A stretch of 64,000 nucleotides of DNA, from NCBI RefSeq assembly GCF_964019385.1, contig NC_088655.1:5249458-5313457 (forward strand), in the 5' to 3' direction. The notes beneath the pieces were generated by a model, which saw only the letters and a list, made by a program, of their open reading frames with translations, did no database searches and was not told the origin of the DNA. The stretch comes from Sycon ciliatum. Lineage: Eukaryota > Porifera > Calcarea > Leucosolenida > Sycettidae. Positions 31,001 to 39,499 of the stretch are shown here, piece after piece (the first letter of the stretch is position 1; each line of letters starts with the position of its first letter). Both the position numbers and the translations under genes were made by a program.

Positions 31001-31437
31001 CGGCATCTGGTGTCTGGGGAAGTCGTTTTGAGCGCACGTTCTGTGATGTTCGGGTTTTTAACCCTCATGCGCGCTCGAACACTTCCTCAACTCCTGCGTC
31101 CACCTATGCCAAGCACGAACAGCAGAAGAGAAGGGCCTACGAAGAACGCGTCAGGGAGGTGGAGCATGCTTCCTTTCTCCCACTGGTATTCAGTGCATCT
31201 GGTGGGTGCGGCAAGGTAGCCCACGCTTTCCTGAAGCGTCTTGGCCATATGGTTTGGGAGAAGTGGCATGAACTCTACTCCTCCGTCATGTCCTGGATCC
31301 GCTCTCTTGTCTCCTTTGCTTTGGTTCGATCCTGCAACATGAGCCTCCGTGGTCACCGTGCTTCTCCCTACCGCAGTCGTTTGGATGCTGCCACTCCTGT
31401 TGTGCTGGCAGTCAACGACTGTCAGTTGCGTGACTGA
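28053..31437 (+). CDS. RT plus restriction-like endonuclease protein of copy C
   Basis: The ATG at 28053 opens a short frame with a Cys-rich motif (CVRCECKKEGRECQNCLPG). An A9 run at 28124-28132 then shifts to the main frame, open to 31437 (>1,100 residues). RT motifs: GVRPIGIGEVARRIIGKAIL (~470), DASNAFNSLNR (~535), TQGDPLAMVMY (~585) and WYADDSTAA (~618). The endonuclease end has CVCGKAFNTSHALSC (~910), RHNTIRDL, ARLDVAASGVWG (~978) and FERTFCDVRVFNP (~992). By family knowledge it nicks the target and primes cDNA from it. The long low-complexity N-terminal third is unassigned. Apart from the A9 run it looks intact. Confidence 0.85.
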
Positions 31438-31574
31438 GACTCTTGCGGAGTAGCCGTGTCTAGCCACACTTTTTATTATCCGATGATCTTGTTTTGTTTG
31501 CTATGACTCCGTGATTTTCTGTTGGTTGCTTTTCTGCTGTGCGAATAAATGCAGTGTCGACAGTCGGGAAAAAA

Positions 31575-31797
31575 ACTCAGTGTATGTAGTCAGTGTATGT
31601 ACTCAGTGTGTGTACTTAGTGTGTGTACTCAGTGTATGTACTCAGTGTGTGTACTCAGTGTATGTACTCAGTGTATGTACTCAGTGTGTGTACTTAGTGT
31701 GTGTACTCAGTGTATGTACTCAGTGTGTGTACTCAGTGTATGTACTCAATGTATGTACTCAGTGTATGTACTCAGTGTATGTACTCAGTGTGTGTAT
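31575..31797 (+). repeat. 13-bp minisatellite, block 4 (~17 copies)
   Basis: ACTCAGTGTRTGT units with some TACTTAG variants, between the A tail of copy C and the next insertion. Confidence 0.97.
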
Positions 31798-32548
31798 TTT
31801 AAATTATTATTATTATTTCACAATCAAAATGACATAGTGCCAATAAGCATGTGATGCGGGCGATTTTAACCAGCCATGGTGAAATAAATACAGTAAACAG
31901 TACTAGTAATCAAAGTAGTGGTTGCGACTTCGGCGATGATTTGTAAGAAAGGGTTTGCTCCCCACACCGAATAGCGCGAGCTCCGGTGTGGGGAGCAAAC
32001 CCTTTTTTAGTACTAGTAATCAATCAGTAAAATGCAAAGAAACCGCTAGAAGCAGTATGCGTAGTAGTCTATGGCCAAGATACCAGAAACCATATCAAAC
32101 TCAGCACGGGGGTCGAGGTACTAAAACGACTACCAAACTAAGTCAAGGATTGACCATTACATGCTGCATTCTGCCACTGCTAACGTGATCGAAGGGCAGC
32201 CGTTGATTCTTGACGCTTTGTGCCGATGACCTCTCAGGACTGTGACTGCGGCATTGACCAGCGCAAAAGACAGTTGAGTGCGGATGTATGCCATGACGAT
32301 AAAGGCTCGGACCTCTTATCGGCCAACATGGATGCAATCCGAGCGTAGAGATTGCCAGCTGCCTTGCCATGACCACCTGTGGTGTTGAGCATGACCGGGA
32401 TGAATGATCCGTGCTCTACCTCAACGACTCTTCTCTCATAACTTCTTCTCTTTTCCTTTTCGTGCTTGTGGTACACTACCGGGATTGATGACTTTTGGTT
32501 TGAGGGGGCAAATGGGTTGAAAACCCGGACATCAAGGAATGTCCTCTC
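31798..32548 (-). mobile_element. composite insertion: LINE 3' tail plus RLE copy D (minus strand)
   Basis: Minus strand 32548-32234 encodes ERTFLDVRVFNPFAPSN, KHEKEKRRSYERRVVEVEHGSF and GGHGKAAGN, the C-terminal end of the RLE protein family. It is cut at the nuclease core, so this is a 5'-truncated copy in the opposite orientation to A-C. At 31800-31895 lies a minus-strand LINE 3' end with (ATT)n, nearly the same as 46979-47060. A perfect hairpin (AAGGGTTTGCTCCCCACACC and complement, 31951-32008) and a 15-bp direct repeat AGTACTAGTAATCAA (31899 and 32010) lie between them. Confidence 0.75.
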
Positions 32549-32553
32549 AAAAA

Positions 32554-32608
32554 GTGTATGTACTCAGTGTGTGTACTCAGTGTGTGTACTCAGTGTGTGC
32601 ACTCAGTG
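32554..32608 (+). repeat. 13-bp minisatellite, block 5 (~4 copies)
   Basis: The last units of the array, ending ACTCAGTG directly against BEL RT coding sequence (CCTACTTGG). Confidence 0.95.
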
Positions 32609-32609
32609 C

Positions 32610-33215
32610 CTACTTGGATGATGCTTGTTGGGTGCACCACGGAATCCGAACTGCGGCTAGCGCTGGCAGTTCCCGAAACCACTGCTGGGCTGTTGCAACT
32701 ACATTAGCTGGTAGGGGATCATCCCAGTCATACATGTCGAGCCACATCTGTTGAAATAGCATTTTGGCTCGCACCACAAATGGAGTGAGGAAGCCCAGTG
32801 GGTCAAAGAGCTTAGAGATTTTCCGAAGAAACAGACGTTCGGTCATAGCTTGCTCCTCTGAAACCTTGAAGGTGAACTCATCTTGCTTTGCCTCCCAGAG
32901 TATTCCAAGCGTTTTCACTGCTGGTAACTGCTCCGAGTCAAGTTCCAATTGAGAAGCTCTGTCTTCTTGGAAAACTTGAGCCAAGACGTTAACGGAGTTG
33001 GTGAGCCATTTCCGTGGGTGCATTCCGGCAGATGACCACAATATTGATAGTTGGGAGTGTAGTAACTTGCCTTCATCATAATCACTGGCTGAAGTCATGG
33101 TATTATCCATGTAGTTCGAATTCAAAACTACTGCGGAAGCCAGTGGTAGATCATCAGCACATTGCCTGGCATGCTCTTGTGTTACGTACTGTGCGAGAAA
33201 TGGAGGTGCTGACAA
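32610..33215 (-). pseudogene. BEL reverse transcriptase, palm/thumb part
   Basis: The minus-strand frame reads APPFLAQYV, then the catalytic box as YMDNTM instead of YMDDTM, LGILWEAKQDEFTF and KISKLFDPLGFLTPF. It ends RIPWC...ASSK at the edge of the 13-bp array. The second catalytic Asp is Asn, so this RT would be inactive even without the breaks. It is out of frame with the preceding RT segment near 33220. Confidence 0.88.
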
Positions 33216-33222
33216 AGACCAC

Positions 33223-33710
33223 TCAGTTGAATTCGTATACCGTCAGCGGTTGTGTTGATCCTGGTTCTCGCCATAGGAATCGGTGATATGCTCGATCCGT
33301 CTCTGGAATGGCAATCTGTAGACACCTTCCTGCAATATCACAGACCACTGCCACAGGTTCCTTCCGAAACCGTAGAAGTACCTGTGTTAAGTTGCGTTGA
33401 AGCTTGGGTACGGGACTGATGGCACTGTTTAGTGATACTCCTGAGACTTGTGCTGCAGCATCAAATACAATTCTCACTTTCGTCGCTTCCCGGCCCATTT
33501 GTTTAATTGGGAAGTGCGGCAGATACCATCCGGTTTGCTTGTCGTCCGGTTTTACTTCTGAGATACATCCAAGTTTTCGGTAGCGATTGATTGTGTTGCT
33601 GTACTGTGTTGCAGACATTCAGCAAGCGTTTCCCGGTGGGACCTAGTCGCTTAAGGCCATGTTGTAGCTGCTCTGTAGCTTTGCCGGGTCAGATTTCCAT
33701 GTTACACCCA
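33223..33710 (-). pseudogene. BEL reverse transcriptase, fingers part
   Basis: Minus strand 33618-33223 shows GWYLPHFPIKQ, TKVRIVFDAAA, SLNSAISPVPKLQRNL and VAVVCDIAG, the start of a BEL RT. In other frames 33710-33620 continues the upstream linker (DGKYTV, ALKRLG), broken by frameshifts. To the right it runs into the 9-bp array. Confidence 0.85.
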
Positions 33711-33723
33711 CAGTGTATTTCCC

Positions 33724-34786
33724 ATCTGTATCATCTGTATCATCTGTATCATCTGTATCATCTGTATCATCTGTATCATCTGTATCATCTGTATCATCTG
33801 TATCATCTGTATCATCTGTATCATCTGTATCATCTGTATCATCTGTATCATCTGTATCATCTGTATCATCTGTATCATCTGTATCATCTGTATCATCTGT
33901 ATCATCTGTATCATCTGTATCATCTGTATCATCTGTATCATCTGTATCATCTGTATCATCTGTATCATCTTTATCATCAGTATCATCTGTATCATCTGTA
34001 TCATCTGTATCATCTGTATCATCTGTATCATCTGTATCATCTGTATCATCTGTATCACCTGTATCATCTGTATCATCTGTATCATCTGTATCATCTGTAT
34101 CATCTGTATCATCTGTATCATCTGTATCATCTGTATCATCTGTATCATCTGTATCATCTGTATCATCTGTATCATCTGTATCATCTGTATCATCTGTATC
34201 ATCTGTATCATCTGTATCATCTGTATCATCTGTATCATCTGTATCATCTGTATCATCTGTATCATCTGTATCATCTGTATCATCTGTATCATCTGTATCA
34301 TCTGTATCATCTGTATCATCTGTATCATCTGTATCATCTGTATCATCTGTATCATCTGTATCATCTGTATCATCTGTATCATCTGTATCATCTGTATCAT
34401 CTGTATCATCTGTATCATCTGTATCATCTGTATCATCTGTATCATCTGTATCATCTGTATCATCTGTATCATCTGTATCATCTGTATCATCTGTATCATC
34501 TGTATCATCTGTATCATCTGTATCATCTGTATCATCTGTATCATCTGTATCATCTGTATCATCTGTATCATCTGTATCATCTGTATCATCTGTATCATCT
34601 GTATCATCTGTATCATCTGTATCATCTGTATCATCTGTATCATCTGTATCATCTGTATCATCTGTATCATCTGTATCATCTGTATCATCTGTATCATCTG
34701 TATCATCTGTATCATCTGTATCATCTTTATCATCAGTATCATCTGTATCATCTGTATCATCTGTATCATCTGTATCATCTGTATCA
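33724..34786 (+). repeat. 9-bp minisatellite (TGTATCATC)n, ~118 copies
   Basis: 1,063 bp of almost perfect TGTATCATC, inserted in the gag-protease/RT linker of the BEL element; the adjoining element codons (GATACAGATGGGAAA on the minus strand) look like the seed. The period is a multiple of 3, so frames stay open on both strands (poly-VSS, YHL, IQM), but these are not genes. A distinctive double variant, TTTATCATCAG, occurs at 33969 and 34725, exactly 756 bp (84 units) apart, so growth included duplication of a large block. Confidence 0.97.
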
Positions 34787-35320
34787 CGGTGACTTGATTG
34801 ATTGCTGTACTGATGTTACGGCTTGCCGTTTATCGTCATCCAGCTGTTGGGCCTTGGCAGGGCTCACCTCTTGGATTTCCCAGAGCCTCCATACTAAGTC
34901 GTTTAGTTCATGGTCTGGATTGCTCGATGCTCGGATGCCGTTGATCAGGAAGGATTGGCCAGTGTTCATTCGTGGTGTTGTTCCTGGGTTCGAATTGCCA
35001 ACGCACGTCCATCCAAGCTTTGTTAGGCGAGCAATGGGTTCTCCTTCGTTGCCTATTATTTCTGCTTTTGCCACGTGATACGGTGCGTTGTCCAGGCCGA
35101 TCAGAAGATCAACCGGCTTCTTATGGTTGATGATGTGGAATTGGACTCCCTGCAGGTGCTTCCATCTGTGAGTGTGGCGGTTCCAGTCGACAATAGGCAT
35201 TTGCCCTACGACATTGTCCACTGTCTGTGCCATTATTGTGGCCTCAACATTGCCATTCAAACTTTTGATCGATACCCTCACTGGCATGGATGGGAAGGAG
35301 GATTGCTGACCATTGAGCAT
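34784..35320 (-). pseudogene. BEL protease C-terminal part and linker
   Basis: The minus-strand frame has PVRVSIKSLNGN, KPVDLLIGLDNAPYH, GEPIARLTKLGWTCVG and WRLWEIQE. These are the same landmarks in the same order as residues ~240-400 of the BEL fragment at 1-1908. It is out of frame with the upstream gag/protease segment and stops at the 9-bp array. Confidence 0.87.
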
Positions 35321-36396
35321 GTTGATTGCATGTTGATTGTCAATATGTCTGGAGGACCATTACACCCGAGTTCCGAAGCCATGCTGCTGTTGAGAAATGT
35401 ACCAGTACTACCATCATCAAGCAAGGCATTCACTTGCATTTCTTTGATTCCATTCTTGAGTATTACTGGCACAGTTCGCAACCCAATCGCTGTACTGATT
35501 GCATGGGCTACTGTGAAAGCATCTTGCTCCCCTTCCATGGAGTTTGCCACCTCTTCACATGGATCGTGCGATGTGACTGTGAGGCCAACTGTTGGATTGT
35601 TCCGACGACGTCTGGGTGTTGGCTTGGGTTTCCAAGTTGTGTGCTTCGGCACGGGCTGTGCTGGTTCTGAGGCGGTAGTGCTAGTTGAATCAGCATGGAG
35701 CATTTGATGGTGTACTTCCTTGCATCCATCTCTGTTGCACGTGATCTGCCATTGACATTGCGTCACCATGTGGCCTTTGTTCAGGCACCCATAACATAAC
35801 CTTTCGTTGGTCGCTATTACCGAGCGTTGTGCGATGCTCATCTCTTTAAACGTTGCACACTCCCAAACGTTGTGCTTGTCGTCATTGCATGCTGGCCAAC
35901 ACCGTCTGTTGGTGGAGTTCGTTACTACACACGTTCTGCCATGTGTTGTGGTTGGTCGAGGCTCCCACCTGTTGAGATGTTGTCGTGGTGGTGTCTGAGG
36001 CCGCATTGTTGCTTGCTGAGGCATCTGTGGTTTTGGTTTGCTCACACCTTGTCTGGTCTCACTTGCCAGTGCTCTGTACTCAGCTTCCCTTGTGACCCCC
36101 TCCAGCAAGTTGATCACTGACGATTGATGTGCCACTTGATTTCCATAGACATTATTTCCATTGTTCAGACTTATGGCCTGTATACTGGGGCTCAGCTGTT
36201 GAACAGCACCATTGATTGTAGGCATTGGTTGCATCCATTCTGTTGACGGTGTTACCATTACATGATCATTACCATCACTGGACTGCACTTCACCATTACT
36301 CATTAGTCCCAGTTGAAGAGCCAGTACCTGCATTGGGTACCACAGCACTGTCAGTGTACATGTATGCAGAGGTCCAGCTAGTACTTCGTGACACAT
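35278..36396 (-). pseudogene. BEL gag C-terminus, zinc knuckles and protease start
   Basis: Minus strand: a gag region rich in Pro/Gln, CWPACNDDKHNVWEC and CYGCLNKGHMVTQC (Cys/His knuckles, residues ~165-220), then VNALLDDGSTGTFLNSS (protease active site, ~330). Frames shift near 35300 into the rest of the protease. Order and motifs match the BEL fragment at 1-1908, but the sequences are different subfamilies. Confidence 0.88.
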
Positions 36397-36622
36397 TTGT
36401 TACATGGCCTGCCTGTGTCACACTATGCTCAGTGGTGATGACCACTGATAGAGTGGTATAAATAGATGAATGAATCAGTGGTGGTAGCATTGGCCAAGTG
36501 GCACTTTCCATTTCAATTTCGGTGGAGAAACCCGACATGCCAACACTACTCTGCGCATTGCTGGTATTAGGATGTGGACTAGCTTAGCATGTGCCTGACA
36601 ATCCTGCGCTGGTCACACTCGA

Positions 36623-36910
36623 TCACTCAGCCTGCGCAGATGCATCATTAGGATTTCCATAATGCGGTTGCATGTGTTGCAACTCCTGGCAATCGCTTTT
36701 CAAAGTACATGATCCCATGAATTCGTTAGCTTCTTCTTCAGCTCTTCTTAATTCCTCTTCTAATACATTCATCTCTTCTTGAGTCGCTCGGACTCCGTTC
36801 TGATCCTTTCCATTGGTGTACAGTTCTTCTAGCATTTCTAGTATCGAACATACCTGGTTCCCTTCCAGCCGAAGTTGTTCTGTGGTGGAATGAACCCTCT
36901 CTGCCGACAT
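36623..36910 (-). pseudogene. BEL gag N-terminal coiled-coil fragment
   Basis: 95 residues on the minus strand with a strongly acidic heptad-like stretch (EEMNVLEEELRRAEEEANEF). Its position between the primer site and the gag knuckle region is that of the BEL gag N-terminus. The rest of gag (36397-36622) is out of frame. Confidence 0.6.
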
Positions 36911-37133
36911 CTCGTTGATATGCTCGCGCAGGCGTTTCCGTCGACTGGTAACGCCTCGCTTTGCAACCGCCTTCTCAAAAGGTAGTTGTCTTTTTATTCG
37001 TCATTGGTGGGTACACCACCCAAGTCGACTGTTGTTGACTCCTTTGCTTGACAAGGACTGATGGGGTCCAAACCCACAGCCGAAAATGTACTCACTGTTG
37101 ACTACGAAACAAAAGGTCTAGGATCTACTCGCG

Positions 37134-37151
37134 AACCATCCTCTGCTACCA
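37134..37151 (-). other. primer-binding site matching initiator tRNA-Met
   Basis: The element strand reads TGGTAGCAGAGGATGGTT, starting 4 nt after the 5' LTR. This is complementary to the 3' end of animal initiator tRNA-Met (ending ...CCTCTGCTACCA), from established tRNA knowledge. Confidence 0.85.
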
Positions 37152-37155
37152 GTTT

Positions 37156-37732
37156 TGTTCGGAAGGCGCAAGCCCGACCCTTTCACAAATACCCCTTTCT
37201 CACACACAGTCTTCACACAGAGATCTGAGCTGTTTGAACTGCAAAGAAAACTAGGGATGACCATAGAGCAATACCTAACTGTTCTCTAGCAAGGCCTCTA
37301 CTCAATCAACAACGTATGAGATACAAACTAGAGAACTTATACAGAATCTAACAAGGACTCTGGCAAGGGGGCCAGCTAGGAAGCTTCAGCTGGTGTCTAT
37401 TTCGGGAAACAAGCAGCAGGCAGCAAAACACCTAAAGAGAGTATGTGAAAGTGTAGCAAGCAAGCTGGAAATGCCATTGATTAAGCCCAGCACACCTCAG
37501 TGCTGTAAAGGAAGCATTGGAGCATGAAACTGATATTGCAGTGAAGATAAGTCAATATAACTGCACAAGGACCTATTGCAAAAGAAGCATAGCGACACCA
37601 GTATTGTATTGGAAACAATGAAGACTACTGATAATTAGTGTTGGTCTAGCTACTCTCCAGTGTGTAGTGGCGCCATGCAAGGATCATGGAAGAATAATTG
37701 TAAATGTAGGAAGTACTGTATGCTTCTAAGCA
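37156..37732 (-). repeat. 5' LTR of the BEL/Pao element
   Basis: About 577 bp, beginning TGCTTAGAAGC on the element strand and ending ...CCGAACA. It matches 19302-19877 with scattered differences, indicating an older insertion than the Gypsy element. The outer flank is ATCAG at 37733-37737. Confidence 0.9.
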
Positions 37733-38041
37733 ATCAGCATAGACTGTGATGTGAATGTATAAAGGATGTCCCATGCAGCTTGCTGAAACTAGAACAATTG
37801 CAGGCACCTGACCTACACTCATGCATGCACTGCATTGCACACAAATCTAGTATATTCTCAATGTTTTCCTGATGATGGTGACGGTAGCTGAAATATTGAT
37901 AAAATACTGGATTTTCGTGACATCCAGTGCATAGTGGAGTGTAGGCGATTTGTCTGCAAACGATTCAAACACAATGATGTAATGACACAAGTACAGTATG
38001 ATGTCATCTTGAAGAAATACGAGACTGATGTAACGACATAA

Positions 38042-38105
38042 ACACACACACACACACGCGCGCACAGCACACACACAGCACCCCCCCCCCTCACACACAC
38101 ACACA
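38042..38105. repeat. CA microsatellite with a C run
   Basis: (CA)n interrupted by CGCGCGCA and a C10 run. It lies in what would be the intron 3' of the aldo-keto reductase exon. Confidence 0.9.
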
Positions 38106-38112
38106 AACATAC

Positions 38113-38253
38113 CTTGGACACGACAAACAGCTCCTCCCGGGTCACTTCACCGGCGGCAATAGCTGCAGCAATGGCCTTGCCAACCCCAATCGGGTCTATA
38201 GCTATAACTGGCATCAATACGACGTCACCCAGGTATATCCATTTACGCACAGC
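38113..38253 (-). CDS. aldo-keto reductase-like exon (47 codons)
   Basis: On the minus strand a CTCGCTCGCTGCAG acceptor is followed by 141 nt in one open frame, then the donor GTATGT. The peptide ends GVGKAIAAAIAAGEVTREELFVVSK. This resembles the helix and strand of aldo-keto reductases (E/GVGKAI...REELFVxSK) that follow the catalytic Asp/Tyr region. AKRs are cytosolic NADPH-dependent carbonyl reductases. The first half (VRKWIYLGDVVLMPV) fits the family poorly, so this could be a diverged or decayed copy. No neighbouring exon was recognised. It is the best host-gene candidate in the window. Confidence 0.5.
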
Positions 38254-38336
38254 CTGCAGCGAGCGAGAAGACAGCGAGAAAAGCAGTCAGCGTTCATAGC
38301 ACAGAAAAACAATAACTCGGAGGGTGAGCCAATTTA

Positions 38337-38540
38337 ATTATAGAAAAATAGGAGAAGGACAATAATGGTACGAGTTATGACTAACTGTCCACCAACGTAA
38401 CCAGATCCTAATTATACCATCAGTGAGTGCGACAGGATGGCACAAAACTGACAAGAAGATCTGGTTACATTGGTGGATTTTTAGTCATCACTCGTACGAC
38501 TTTCGTCCTTCTCCCTTTATCCATAAAAACGTATCTATAA
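38337..38540. mobile_element. MITE with ~60-bp inverted repeats
   Basis: The left arm (GGAGAAGGACAATAATGGTA, 38351 on) is mirrored by the right arm ending near 38517 (GTCCTTCTCCC), with outer ATTATAGA/TCTATAAT. About 200 bp, non-coding. Confidence 0.75.
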
Positions 38541-38967
38541 TTTTGACACTCGAATGCTGGACATCACTGGCCTGGTTTTCGGTTTTCGGATGATGTATCT
38601 ACACATGTATTATCAGTGGTTAGAGCATCTCTGGCCTGAATCGAAGGTCCCTGCCTCAAGTCCTTCGAGTTTTTCTTCAGATTTTTTCCCGTTTGTATCT
38701 TTCCCTCAACCCATTGAATACCTATTATTGTGTACGTTCCAGAGGGAACTCACGACAGACGCTGACGCTCGGTAAGTTTGGTGGAAGATGCAGTGCCTAA
38801 GAGTGGGGTCGAGGGGATAAGTCTCACAAGTCAACACCACTGCTACAAGTGCCGTAAACCCGAAAACCCGTGTCTACGACTGTATCCTATGTGCCTAGTC
38901 ACAAGTTCTCAGCTGATTGCGGGTAGCAAAACGGTTGGAAAAAATCTTCTATACTACACTAGGACTA

Positions 38968-39196
38968 CTGGAAAAGCAGAAATTTTCGGTTGTGTAATAT
39001 TTCCAGTATTCTCCAAAACCGGCGGTTTGGTGGAGGGAAATTTTCGGTAAAACCCGTTTTCCAGGCACGTGTACAAGTACTAAATGTATGCAGTACCGGT
39101 AGTACCGAAATTTTCGGTGCGTTTTATTTTCAGTAAAAATTGTCGGCACCGAAGCGACCGAAAATAGAACATTACCGAAAATTTCTGCTTTTGCAG
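38968..39196. mobile_element. TA-flanked MITE, 229 bp
   Basis: TA at 38966-38967 and 39197-39198 flank ~25-bp inverted repeats CTGSAAAAGCAGAAATTTTC (S is G left, C right), which continue GGT. Internal copies of ACCGAAAATTTC/GAAATTTTCGGT repeat in both directions. TA duplication suggests a Tc1/mariner-type relative. Confidence 0.8.
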
Positions 39197-39198
39197 TA

Positions 39199-39430
39199 TC
39201 CTATTCCGGGCACGTTGTACTCAGGCAAGTGGGGACCGGGCACAATGGACCCGGGCCCTTTGGACCCGTCCAAGTGGAACCTGAGCAAGTCGGACCTGGG
39301 CTCGTTGGGACAGGGTAAGTGGGAACCGGGCACTTTGGCCCCGGAATGTTGGACCCCGGCACGTTGTGAGTGGGAAGTTGGGACCCGGCACATCTGTACC
39401 AGGCAAACTGGACACGGACAGACACCCATG
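39199..39430 (+). repeat. degenerate GC-rich ~15-bp repeat
   Basis: Variants of GGGACCGGGCACTTT and GGACCCGTCCAAGTG recur about 12 times with drifting spacing. Open frames here (GPGTMDPGPLDP on plus) are low-complexity and probably not coding. Confidence 0.6.
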
Positions 39431-39447
39431 CAGAAATAGTCAGCAGC

Positions 39448-39495
39448 TGCACACTATAGATTTCATGTACCAGTACATGAAATCTATAGTGTGCA
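39448..39495. repeat. perfect palindrome, 23-bp arms, 2-nt centre
   Basis: TGCACACTATAGATTTCATG... at 39448-39470 is exactly complementary to 39473-39495 with CA between. It could form a hairpin, cruciform or small RNA precursor. Confidence 0.95.
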
Positions 39496-39499
39496 CCAT

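Larger units (their letters stand above)
27236..31574 (+). mobile_element. RLE-type non-LTR retroelement copy C, apparently full length (4,339 bp)
   Basis: Both ends abut the minisatellite. The 5' flank ends ...ACTCAGTGTATGT and the 3' flank resumes with ACTCAG after an A7 tail, so no target bases are lost. It has an ~0.8 kb 5' region, one long ORF encoding an N-terminal Cys motif, RT and RLE, and a short 3' UTR. It is the reference copy for this family. RLE-bearing elements such as R2, R4/Dong, CRE and NeSL usually insert at specific sequences, which fits its location. Confidence 0.88.
19302..37732 (-). mobile_element. BEL/Pao LTR retrotransposon expanded to 18.4 kb by nested insertions
   Basis: LTR-like sequences at 19302-19877 and 37156-37732 are direct copies (~90 percent or better by eye). 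The outer flanks are identical 5-mers, ATCAG at 19297-19301 and 37733-37737. An initiator-tRNA-Met-like primer site sits inside the 5' LTR and a polypurine tract inside the 3' LTR. BEL gag, protease, RT, RNase H and integrase fragments lie between them in the expected minus-strand order. The extra length comes from a 1.06 kb 9-bp array, a 9.7 kb minisatellite/RLE-retroelement block and a ~630 bp insertion. The copy is dead: it has frameshifts, stops and a YMDN in place of YMDD. Confidence 0.93.

Noticed and set aside
12754..34786. CRISPR-like arrays
   Set aside because: The repeats are head-to-tail without unique spacers, in a eukaryotic transposon-rich context; no cas genes.
33591..35078. 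Poly-YHL, VSS and IQM proteins of 360-495 residues
   Set aside because: Pure translation of the TGTATCATC array inside a broken BEL pol gene.
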